Source: Promethearchaeota archaeon
Lineage (GTDB): Archaea; Asgardarchaeota; Lokiarchaeia; Sigynarchaeales; SOKP01
Assembly: GCA_019058515.1 (NCBI GenBank)
Contig: JAHPYY010000180.1
Coordinates: forward strand, 1 to 5,070
Direction: 5' to 3'
Length of the DNA stretch: 5,070 nt
Positions 1-4,270 of the stretch are shown here, one piece after another (position 1 is the first letter of the stretch; every line of letters starts with the position of its first letter). The position numbers and the translations under genes are program-made. Below the pieces are notes generated by a model. The model made no database searches and had not been told where the DNA came from. It was given only the letters and a program-made list of their open reading frames with translations.

Positions 1-63
1 ACCATAGAGAAGCGTTCTTCTTTCCAAAAGAGCTTCAAAATTTAACCTATCGGGAAGAAACAT
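1..63 (-). CDS. 5' end of an unrecognised gene downstream of thiW (partial)
   Basis: An open frame on the minus strand starts with ATG at 63-61 and runs off the window edge after 21 codons, reading MFLPDRLNFEALLERRTLLY and one further glycine. An in-frame TAG at 72-70 shows that the frame cannot extend much further upstream, so this ATG is the natural start. It lies 12 bp after the stop of the thiW-like gene on the same strand, which suggests co-transcription. No clear Shine-Dalgarno sequence precedes it, so translational coupling to the upstream gene is possible. In other genomes thiW often neighbours thiamin salvage or synthesis genes such as thiM, thiD or thiE, but these few residues do not identify any of them. 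Function is left open. Confidence 0.6.
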   Translation of the reverse strand, partial: MFLPDRLNFEALLERRTLLYG

Positions 64-75
64 GAAAATCTATGA

Positions 76-636
76 TTAAATTGAATAATTATAAAAATCC
101 TCCCACGATATGCCTGATTTTTTCAATATCTCCAGCATCACATATCCGATAATACATCCTGGAATACAACTCGCCGCAAATAGTCCCCAATAAATAAATA
201 AATTAGTTGGAATAATTAGCTGAGCAATTGTCCCTCCGATAAAAACAGTACCTAACGGTTCGGTAAGCGTAGCTAAATTTACATATTTAGGGTACTTCTT
301 TTTCAAAAATGTTGCTACTAATCCCACTACTAACGCGCCTGATATTCCTCCGTGGAATGCATGTATCGATCCAATTCCAAAGGAAAAGCGAAGGATTGCG
401 ATACCAAACGCGGTTAAACAAGAAAATGCAACGCCAAGTAATACTCCTGATATTCCATTAATTATGTGTGCGAATGGATTAATTTTCGTGCCAAAAATAT
501 CGAAATACGCAAATGGATTTAGATAGCTCAAAAAAACTCCAACAGCAATTAATATTGCGGAAGTTGCAACCCTTTTTGTTAATTGACTTCGTAATGTAGG
601 TGCTTTTTCTTCTCCTTCTTTGTTTATCTCGTTCAT
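76..636 (-). CDS. thiW: ThiW-like ECF transporter S component (predicted thiazole/thiamin precursor uptake)
   Basis: This 186-residue hydrophobic protein resembles the ThiW family of substrate-binding S components of energy-coupling factor (ECF) transporters. ThiW is predicted to bind hydroxyethylthiazole or a related thiamin precursor at the membrane and to dock on a shared EcfT/EcfA energising module, which is not encoded here. About 22 charged N-terminal residues are followed by roughly six membrane segments near residues 24-39, 56-71, 72-87, 97-111, 126-143 and 147-170. The loops carry the family-like stretches NPFAHIINGISGVLLG (53-68) and FGIGSIHAFHGGISGAL (86-102). The length is slightly above the usual 160-170 residues because of the N-terminal extension. 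The ATG at 636-634 is chosen because GTGAT (646-642 on the minus strand), matching part of the archaeal 16S anti-Shine-Dalgarno, lies 5 nt upstream. Substrate identity is inferred from family resemblance only. Confidence 0.78.
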   Translation of the reverse strand: MNEINKEGEEKAPTLRSQLTKRVATSAILIAVGVFLSYLNPFAYFDIFGTKINPFAHIINGISGVLLGVAFSCLTAFGIAILRFSFGIGSIHAFHGGISGALVVGLVATFLKKKYPKYVNLATLTEPLGTVFIGGTIAQLIIPTNLFIYWGLFAASCIPGCIIGYVMLEILKKSGISWEDFYNYSI

Positions 637-641
637 ACATA

Positions 642-646
642 ATCAC
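642..646 (-). promoter_or_regulatory. Ribosome binding site of the thiW-like gene
   Basis: On the minus strand the bases read GTGAT, five matches to the archaeal Shine-Dalgarno consensus GGAGGTGAT, spaced 5 nt from the ATG. It supports the start chosen at 636. The match is short, so confidence is moderate. Confidence 0.4.
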
Positions 647-706
647 TTTCAAATTAATTAATAAGGTGTATTCTAATTTATTATTTCAACATTATCTATT
701 TTATTA

Positions 707-716
707 TTTTTATATT
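707..716 (+). promoter_or_regulatory. Candidate TATA box for the FAH-family gene in the divergent promoter region
   Basis: TTTTTATATT is the best TATA-like element in the 127-bp interval between the divergent thiW-like and FAH-family genes. Transcription would be expected about 25 bp downstream, near 738, giving a leader of about 26 nt. The whole interval is so AT-rich that other placements are possible. The thiW-like promoter must also lie here, reading leftwards, but no single box stands out for it. No THI-box (TPP riboswitch) conserved core was recognised. Confidence 0.35.
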
Positions 717-763
717 ATTCTATTATGAATAGAAGAACAAAAGGATTATAAGAGAATAAAAAA

Positions 764-1450
764 ATGGTACAGATTGGAGAAGATGAGATAACACCGTCGA
801 AAATAGTATGTTTAGGAAGGAATTACATCGAGCACGCTAAAGAGATGAGTTCTCCTGTTCCTAGAGAACCTGTGTTTTTTGTTAAAACAACCAATTGCTT
901 AATCTCGAATAACGAACCCATTAGATATCCATTGGCGCTATACAACAGTGAAGATTTTAACCGCGTTGATTTTGAAGTAGAACTAGCCTTCATCCTAAAG
1001 GAAAAGTGCAAATTTATTAAGGCAGAAGATGTTTATGACAATATACTTGGAATTACCATTTTAATCGATTTCACTGCGCGAAAAATGCAAATAAGCGACA
1101 GAAATAAGAATTTACCCTGGTACAGAAGCAAAAATTTCGACACATTCGCACCAGTAGGTCCAAAAATAGTAAAATTGAGTGAAATAGGTGATCCGCATAA
1201 TCTGTCGATTAAATTAACCCAAAATGGCGAAGTTCGACAAAATTCAAACACCAAAAACATGATATTTAAAATTCCACAAATAATGGAATACTTGTCAAAG
1301 TATTTAACATTCTATAAACACGATATAATTGCTACTGGGACACCAGAGGGAGTAGGGCCTATAGAACCTGGAGATATCATAGAAGCATCGATCCAAAATG
1401 TCGGTACTATAACTCACAAAATTGTGTTAGAGCCCCCAAACAATAATTAA
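764..1450 (+). CDS. Fumarylacetoacetate hydrolase (FAH) superfamily enzyme, FAHD1/COG0179 type
   Basis: This 228-residue protein has the full single-domain layout of the FAH superfamily, whose members hydrolyse, decarboxylate or tautomerise short 2-oxo or 1,3-dicarbonyl acids such as acylpyruvates and oxaloacetate, using Mg2+ or Mn2+. Visible landmarks are KIVCLGRNYIEHAKEM (13-28), with the His24/Glu27 pair that corresponds to the His/Glu dyad of human FAHD1; DFEVEL (69-74), with metal ligands Glu71 and Glu73; IDFTARK (101-107), with metal ligand Asp102; Lys123 in RSKNFDTFAPVGP; and the C-terminal substrate loop ATGTPEGVG (190-198). All key residues are present, so an active enzyme is expected. 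The length is typical of the short cytosolic members. It stands alone: the thiW-like gene is divergent and the next gene downstream has its own promoter. The natural substrate cannot be read from sequence; oxaloacetate tautomerase/decarboxylase and acylpyruvase are the main options. Confidence 0.9.
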   Translation: MVQIGEDEITPSKIVCLGRNYIEHAKEMSSPVPREPVFFVKTTNCLISNNEPIRYPLALYNSEDFNRVDFEVELAFILKEKCKFIKAEDVYDNILGITILIDFTARKMQISDRNKNLPWYRSKNFDTFAPVGPKIVKLSEIGDPHNLSIKLTQNGEVRQNSNTKNMIFKIPQIMEYLSKYLTFYKHDIIATGTPEGVGPIEPGDIIEASIQNVGTITHKIVLEPPNNN

Positions 1451-1476
1451 TTAGAACGTAAATTCAGAACTAAACA

Positions 1477-1488
1477 TTTTTATATATT
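1477..1488 (+). promoter_or_regulatory. Candidate TATA box for the 61-residue HTH protein gene
   Basis: TTTTTATATATT is a strong archaeal-type TATA element, preceded by an A-rich BRE-like stretch (AAAC at 1472-1475). Predicted initiation is near 1509, giving a leader of about 40 nt before the ATG at 1550. The T-run at its left edge could also help terminate the FAH-family transcript. Confidence 0.5.
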
Positions 1489-1540
1489 AATACTCATATT
1501 TTAAATCCAAACATCAAAATTTATTAAAAGTAAAGGGTAT

Positions 1541-1545
1541 AGGAT
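1541..1545 (+). promoter_or_regulatory. Ribosome binding site of the 61-residue HTH protein gene
   Basis: AGGAT lies 4 nt before the ATG at 1550, with a further AAGGG (1533-1537) just upstream. Together with the TATA box it supports a genuine small gene rather than a chance open frame. Confidence 0.4.
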
Positions 1546-1549
1546 ATCT

Positions 1550-1735
1550 ATGAGTGACGACGTTGAAGAAAGTGTAAAAAAGAAAATTTTCAAACTAATA
1601 TCTACTCCTGGCGTTGAAATAGAAGAGATCGCAAAGGAAGTAGAATTTAAGCTGGAGACTGTCATGAAAATTCTTTCTGATGAGTACATAAGATCCGATC
1701 TTAATCAGGGAAGAAGATTATGCTGTAGATTCTAA
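1550..1735 (+). CDS. Small helix-turn-helix-like protein, 61 residues, C-terminal CCRF
   Basis: This 61-residue protein has no family I can name. It reads as three predicted helices: about residues 3-18 (VEESVKKKIFKLI), 24-31 (IEEIAKEV) and 34-46 (KLETVMKILSDEY). Short helix, tight turn and second helix, IEEIAKEVEFKLETVMKIL, resemble the DNA-binding helices of small winged-helix regulators, but no clear wing follows. The chain ends with a basic, cysteine-containing tail, GRRLCCRF, where the two cysteines occupy positions -4 and -3. An own TATA box (1477-1488) and a Shine-Dalgarno sequence 4 nt before the ATG support expression. It sits alone between the FAH-family gene and the ribosomal operon. 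A role as a transcription regulator is an inference from the fold-like pattern; a truncated remnant of a longer winged-helix protein is the alternative. Confidence 0.7.
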   Translation: MSDDVEESVKKKIFKLISTPGVEIEEIAKEVEFKLETVMKILSDEYIRSDLNQGRRLCCRF

Positions 1736-1768
1736 TTTATAGATTTAAACTTATTTTTGAAGTACATT

Positions 1769-1796
1769 AAAAAAAAGCCGTTTAAAATAAACCGGT
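1769..1796 (-). terminator. Terminator-like hairpin with T8 tail on the minus strand
   Basis: Read on the minus strand, ACCGG and TTTA (1796-1788) pair with TAAA and CGGC (1784-1777) around a 3-nt loop, with one bulged base, and the stem is followed directly by eight T residues (1776-1769). This is the layout of an intrinsic terminator, and an oligo-T run alone can terminate archaeal RNA polymerase. No minus-strand gene lies immediately upstream of it, so what it would terminate is unknown. Read on the plus strand it is a hairpin preceded by A8 and would not act as a terminator. Confidence 0.35.
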
Positions 1797-1847
1797 AATC
1801 GATCACATCATAGTTGATTAAAACATAATTCCAGACGATAAATTTTT

Positions 1848-1858
1848 TAATTTTAAAG
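1848..1858 (+). promoter_or_regulatory. Candidate distal TATA box for the uL11 operon
   Basis: The stretch TTAATTTTAAA, with TTTTAAAG at 1851-1858, is a TATA-like element. If used, initiation near 1880 would give a leader of roughly 155 nt containing the stem-loops at 1917-1942 and 1945-1981. It competes with the proximal candidate near 2008-2018; the sequence alone does not decide between them. Confidence 0.25.
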
Positions 1859-1916
1859 TATTTACCTTCGTACTAAGTCAAATCATTCTTAAAAGGCTTA
1901 GAACGCAATTTTAGCG

Positions 1917-1942
1917 GTTTCAATATACAAAGATATTGGAAT
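1917..1942 (+). repeat. Stem-loop CAATAT–N6–ATATTG in the uL11 leader region
   Basis: CAATAT (1921-1926) and ATATTG (1933-1938) are perfect inverted repeats around the loop ACAAAG. In RNA the stem extends outward to about 10 bp (1917-1942) with two G-U pairs. It is AT-rich and therefore only moderately stable. Confidence 0.35.
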
Positions 1943-1944
1943 GG

Positions 1945-1981
1945 AAGAATTGTTTAGAAGTTAACCTTTTCTAAAGTTCTT
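1945..1981 (+). repeat. Bipartite stem-loop in the uL11 leader region
   Basis: AAGAA (1945-1949) pairs with TTCTT (1977-1981) and TTTAGAA (1953-1959) pairs with TTCTAAA (1969-1975), with an asymmetric internal loop of TTG against G and an apical loop of 9 nt. The 3' TTCTT can instead pair with a second AAGAA at 1990-1994, giving a mutually exclusive alternative fold. An asymmetric internal loop between two stems is also seen in known L1-binding sites, but the conserved bases of those sites were not recognised here. Confidence 0.35.
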
Positions 1982-2007
1982 AGACTTGAAAGAATTGACT
2001 AGATAGA

Positions 2008-2018
2008 TTTGATTTAAA
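2008..2018 (+). promoter_or_regulatory. Candidate proximal TATA box for the uL11 operon
   Basis: TTTGATTTAAA lies about 20-29 bp before the uL11 ATG at 2037. No Shine-Dalgarno-like sequence precedes that ATG (the bases are ACAGAAGAACG). An absent ribosome binding site plus a TATA-like element this close fits a leaderless or nearly leaderless transcript, common in archaea. The spacing is slightly short for a canonical box centred at TTTAAA. Confidence 0.3.
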
Positions 2019-2036
2019 CTCATATACAGAAGAACG

Positions 2037-2537
2037 ATGAGTGAAAAAGGTAAAGTCGTTGTAAAAGCTCTTGTCACTGGTGGTTCAGCAAGTGGTGGAC
2101 CCCCTATAGGTCCAGCTGTGGGTCCAACGGGTATTAACATAAAGGACGTTGTAGATGTTGTCAACGAAAAAACAATGATATTTAAGGGTTTAACAGTTCC
2201 CGTTAGAATCGAATGCGACCCAGAAACTAAAAAGTTCGAAATTTTTGTCGAAACTCCAAGTACAGCTTCCTTACTGCTAAAAGAAGCAGGAGTTGAGAAA
2301 GGGAGTCAGGATCCAGGAAACGACAAAATAGGAAACCTTACTCTGGAACAAGTGTTTAATGTTGTGAAAGCCAAAAAAGATAATTTCCTTGATAAAACAT
2401 ATAGAGCTGCGGTAAAAACGGTTTTAGGCACCGCTATCTCAGTAGGACTAACCATTAATGGTGATTCTCCTAAAATATTGCAAAAACAAATAGATGGAGG
2501 TCAATTTGACGAATTATTCGAAGGGAGGGAAATTTAA
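2037..2537 (+). CDS. rpl11: Large-subunit ribosomal protein uL11
   Basis: At 166 residues this matches archaeal uL11 (about 160). It binds the GTPase-associated region of 23S rRNA and, with uL10, forms the stalk base that contacts translation factors. The N-terminal domain carries the proline/glycine-rich factor-facing segment GPPIGPAVGPTGINI (21-35), followed by VNEKT (42-46). The C-terminal rRNA-binding domain starts after the linker near residue 75 and includes KEAGVEKGS (82-90), IGNLTLEQV (98-106) and the typical AAVKTVLGTAISVGLTI run (124-140). The start is the first ATG of the frame; it has no evident Shine-Dalgarno sequence. The gene opens the stalk operon, with uL1 beginning 2 bp after its stop. 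The last codons contain the GGGAGGGA that serves as uL1 ribosome binding site. Confidence 0.97.
   Translation: MSEKGKVVVKALVTGGSASGGPPIGPAVGPTGINIKDVVDVVNEKTMIFKGLTVPVRIECDPETKKFEIFVETPSTASLLLKEAGVEKGSQDPGNDKIGNLTLEQVFNVVKAKKDNFLDKTYRAAVKTVLGTAISVGLTINGDSPKILQKQIDGGQFDELFEGREI
2523..2530 (+). promoter_or_regulatory. Ribosome binding site of the uL1 gene, inside the uL11 3' end
   Basis: GGGAGGGA contains GGAGG at 2524-2528, 11 nt before the uL1 ATG at 2540. It lies within the last codons of uL11, so ribosomes finishing uL11 would clear it, which favours translational coupling. Spacing is a little long. Confidence 0.55.
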
Positions 2538-2574
2538 AGATGAAAGTTGACGATAAAACCTTAAAAAGTTCCTT
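2526..2574 (+). promoter_or_regulatory. Possible hairpin enclosing the uL1 start codon
   Basis: AGGGAA (2526-2531) can pair with TTCCTT (2569-2574), one pair being G-U. After one A/G mismatch, TTT (2533-2535) pairs with AAA (2565-2567). The loop holds the uL11 stop codon tail and the uL1 ATG (2540), and the stem covers part of the uL1 ribosome binding site. Known biology: uL1 represses its own operon in Methanococcus by binding mRNA near the start of its gene. Whether this structure serves that role here is an inference; the conserved uL1 target bases were not clearly seen. Confidence 0.25.
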
Positions 2575-3250
2575 GTCAAAAGCCATCGAAAACTCGGTTA
2601 TTAAAAAGGAGGGTTTTAAAGATAAGGAGCGCAAGTTTGATGAAAGCGTTGACATTATCATAAATCTCAAAGACGTTAATTTAAAAGACCCAAAACAGAG
2701 AATCGATAAAGAACTAATCTTACCCAACCAAGTTATCGCAAAAAAAATCCCAAACTTATGCGTTATTGCGTCTGATGAGATCTTGCTTAAAGCAAAAAAA
2801 ATTGGTGTTGATACATTAGATTCCGACGGTCTAGTTGCCTTAGATACTAAAGAGAAAAAAGATAAAAAAAAGCTAGTGAAAAAGTACGATTTTTTCGTCG
2901 TTGAAAGCAAATTAATGCCACAAGTTGCGCGTTATTTAGCAAGATTTCTTGGACCTATGGGGAAAATGCCTAAACCCTTTCCGAGTGGATATGGTATTAT
3001 AAATAATCCCGAGGATCTCGATAGTGCTATTGAGAGATATCAGAAAGTAATTAAAGTTAGAGTGACTAAACATCCCATTGTTCAGGTTAAGGTTGGAAAA
3101 AAATCGATGGATCAAGCCAAACTGTTGGAAAACTTAAAAACAGTTATAGACTTCATAGTAGATCAAATGCCACACAAGTTCAATAACATCAAATCGCTAT
3201 TTCTTAAGACTACAATGGGTCATCCATATAAAGTCGGATCGGAGGTGTAA
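2540..3250 (+). CDS. rpl1: Large-subunit ribosomal protein uL1
   Basis: This is a 236-residue uL1, somewhat longer than the 210-220 usual in archaea. It forms the mobile L1 stalk at the E site that guides deacylated tRNA out of the ribosome, and in several archaea it also represses its own operon by binding mRNA. Domain I is split between the N-terminus (about 1-75) and the C-terminal part (about 150-236, including HPIVQVKVGKKSM and the KTTMGHP segment). Domain II lies between. The family signature around VARYLARFLGPMGKMPKP (129-146) is intact. A lysine-rich stretch KEKKDKKKLVKK (104-115) in domain II accounts for part of the extra length. The ATG is supported by GGAGG in the end of uL11. It lies 2 bp after uL11 and 4 bp before uL10, so all three are almost certainly co-transcribed. 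Confidence 0.96.
   Translation: MKVDDKTLKSSLSKAIENSVIKKEGFKDKERKFDESVDIIINLKDVNLKDPKQRIDKELILPNQVIAKKIPNLCVIASDEILLKAKKIGVDTLDSDGLVALDTKEKKDKKKLVKKYDFFVVESKLMPQVARYLARFLGPMGKMPKPFPSGYGIINNPEDLDSAIERYQKVIKVRVTKHPIVQVKVGKKSMDQAKLLENLKTVIDFIVDQMPHKFNNIKSLFLKTTMGHPYKVGSEV
3241..3247 (+). promoter_or_regulatory. Perfect Shine-Dalgarno sequence that fixes the TTG start of uL10
   Basis: GGAGGTG matches seven consecutive bases of the archaeal consensus GGAGGTGAT and ends 7 nt before a TTG codon at 3255. An in-frame TAG at 3252-3254 excludes any earlier start, and the next in-frame ATG lies well inside the conserved protein. The strong site therefore compensates for a weak start codon. Confidence 0.8.
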
Positions 3251-3254
3251 ATAG

Positions 3255-4217
3255 TTGATCGAACAAAAATCGATTCCACAATGGAAAATTGAGGAAGTAG
3301 ACAAGTTAGTCGATTTATTCTCGAAATACAAAACAATTGCCATCATAGATGTTGGTAAAATCAACGATAAACAAATTCAATCTACCAGAAAACTATTGCG
3401 CGGATCCTCCGTTATAAAGATGTCTAAAAAGAACTTGCTGTTGAGAGCGATTGATAAATTCGCGAAAAAATCGGAGAAGAAAAACCTCGATTCGTTAAAA
3501 GAAAACTTAACTGGACAATCAAGCTTGCTTTTTACTAATATGGATATTTTCGATCTGAAACGGTTATTAGAGGAAAATCACTGGATGGTACCCGCAAAAC
3601 CCGACGAAATAACTCCCGTAGATATCTTAGTTCCTGAGGGCGATACTGGTTTACCTACAGGTCAAGTTATCAGCGAATTAAACATGACTCTTCGATTACC
3701 TACGATGTTAAAAAACGATACGATTTGGATTAGAGAAGACAAAATTACCCACAAAGCAGGAGATTTCGTTAACGTCAAGCAAGCAGCGGTTCTTCAGAAA
3801 TTAGGCATAAAACCTATAAAATCAGTTATAGCCATAAAGTTTGCGTGGGAAGAGGGAGAAGTAATACATAAAGATGTCATTTACATGGACATGGAAGCAT
3901 TTCAGCAAGAATTTGCCGATTCATATGTCGCAGCTCAGCACTTAGCGATTGAGTTGGGAATTTTTGACAAGGAAACGATAACACCGTTAATCCAAAAAGC
4001 CTACAGAGAAGGCTTGTCGCTACTTTTTGAATCTTCGATTTTCGACGAATCTATGCTCAAAGACTACTTTAAGAAAGCGGCCTCAAGTGCTGCGATGCTA
4101 AACGCGATTGTTTTTGGTGAAAAAGTAGCGGTTTCGGTAACATCTACATCAGAAAAGAAAACTGAACCCGAGGAAGAGGAAGAAGATGAAATTTCGGGGC
4201 TTGGATCACTCTTTTGA
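3255..4217 (+). CDS. rpl10: Large-subunit ribosomal stalk protein uL10 (P0), TTG start
   Basis: This 320-residue protein is archaeal uL10/P0, the anchor that ties the P1 dimers to 23S rRNA at the stalk base. The rRNA-binding domain covers about 1-108, with RKLLRGSSVIKMSKKNLL (45-62) as the conserved core. The archaeal/eukaryotic insertion domain follows at about 110-188 (MVPAKPDEITPVDILVPEGD, TGLPTGQVIS). A helical spine from about 215 to 287 (YVAAQHLAIELGI, LIQKAYREGLSLLF) supplies P1 dimer docking sites. A flexible linker ends in the acidic tail PEEEEEDEISGLGSLF (305-320), the factor-binding motif shared with P1. Translation starts at TTG, fixed by a perfect GGAGGTG 7 nt upstream and an in-frame stop immediately before it. 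The gene follows uL1 by 4 bp and precedes P1 by 53 bp. Confidence 0.96.
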   Translation: MIEQKSIPQWKIEEVDKLVDLFSKYKTIAIIDVGKINDKQIQSTRKLLRGSSVIKMSKKNLLLRAIDKFAKKSEKKNLDSLKENLTGQSSLLFTNMDIFDLKRLLEENHWMVPAKPDEITPVDILVPEGDTGLPTGQVISELNMTLRLPTMLKNDTIWIREDKITHKAGDFVNVKQAAVLQKLGIKPIKSVIAIKFAWEEGEVIHKDVIYMDMEAFQQEFADSYVAAQHLAIELGIFDKETITPLIQKAYREGLSLLFESSIFDESMLKDYFKKAASSAAMLNAIVFGEKVAVSVTSTSEKKTEPEEEEEDEISGLGSLF

Positions 4218-4222
4218 GTGGT
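4205..4222 (+). repeat. Hairpin across the uL10 stop codon
   Basis: CACTC (4207-4211) and GAGTG (4216-4220) pair perfectly around a TTTT loop; T-G and A-T pairs extend the stem to about 7 bp. The TGA stop (4215-4217) lies in the loop and 3' arm. No T-run follows at once, so it is not a classical terminator. It could mark an RNA processing or mRNA-stability boundary between uL10 and P1. Confidence 0.35.
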
Positions 4223-4231
4223 TTGCTCAAA

Positions 4232-4239
4232 ATATATTA
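4232..4239 (+). promoter_or_regulatory. Candidate internal TATA box for the P1 gene
   Basis: ATATATTA in the 53-bp uL10–P1 gap is centred about 36 bp before the P1 ATG. Predicted initiation around 4260 would give a leader of about 10 nt that just includes the GGAGAG ribosome binding site. A second promoter would fit the several-fold higher need for P1 relative to uL10, but AT-rich spacers produce such boxes by chance. Confidence 0.35.
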
Positions 4240-4260
4240 AAAATTAAAAAACCAAAAAAA

Positions 4261-4266
4261 GGAGAG
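4261..4266 (+). promoter_or_regulatory. Ribosome binding site of the P1 gene
   Basis: GGAGAG, with GGAG at 4261-4264 ending 6 nt before the ATG at 4271, sits after a run of seven A residues. The optimal spacing and the unstructured A-rich upstream sequence suggest efficient initiation, expected for a multi-copy ribosomal protein. Confidence 0.6.
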
Positions 4267-4270
4267 TAAA

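Larger units (their letters stand above)
1736..2036. other. Gene-free interval upstream of the ribosomal stalk operon, with several possible stem-loops
   Basis: No convincing protein-coding frame, tRNA or rRNA is visible in this 301-bp stretch. It holds TATA-like elements at 1851-1858 and about 2008-2018, and four inverted repeats able to fold in RNA: 1777-1796, 1796-1820, 1917-1942 and 1945-1981. The 10-mer GATTTAAACT occurs twice, at 1742-1751 and 2011-2020. The 8-mer AAGAATTG also occurs twice, at 1945-1952 and 1990-1997. The interval could be a long leader of the uL11 operon, an intergenic region with a small non-coding RNA, or both. AT-rich spacer DNA forms weak hairpins by chance, so only the strongest ones are listed separately. 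Confidence 0.6.

Noticed and set aside
637..763. TPP riboswitch (THI box) upstream of the thiW-like gene
   Set aside because: The conserved CTGAGA-type and ACCTGA-type core segments were not found on the minus strand, and the interval is too AT-rich and short to hold the full fold.
823..1260. Two minus-strand open frames inside the FAH-family gene
   Set aside because: Both are complementary shadows of a gene with intact catalytic motifs.
1501..1689. Minus-strand open frame over the 61-residue HTH-like gene
   Set aside because: It is low-complexity Ser/Ile/Phe-rich antisense translation. The plus-strand frame has a TATA box, ribosome binding site and a helix-turn-helix-like pattern, so it was preferred.
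1736..2036. tRNA, CRISPR array or box C/D guide RNA in the gene-free interval
   Set aside because: No cloverleaf, no regularly spaced repeats; a near C-box (ATGATGT on the minus strand around 1805-1811) has no matching CTGA D box.
1961..2164. Minus-strand open frame covering the uL11 start
   Set aside because: It complements the uL11 glycine/proline segment and extends into the AT-rich leader; no start signals. It is also not a convincing source for the minus-strand terminator-like hairpin at 1769-1796.
2470..2910. Open frame of 146 codons on the minus strand across the uL11–uL1 junction
   Set aside because: It is antisense to two certain ribosomal genes, rich in Ser/Phe/Leu as expected from complementing Lys/Glu codons, and has no homology that I recognise.
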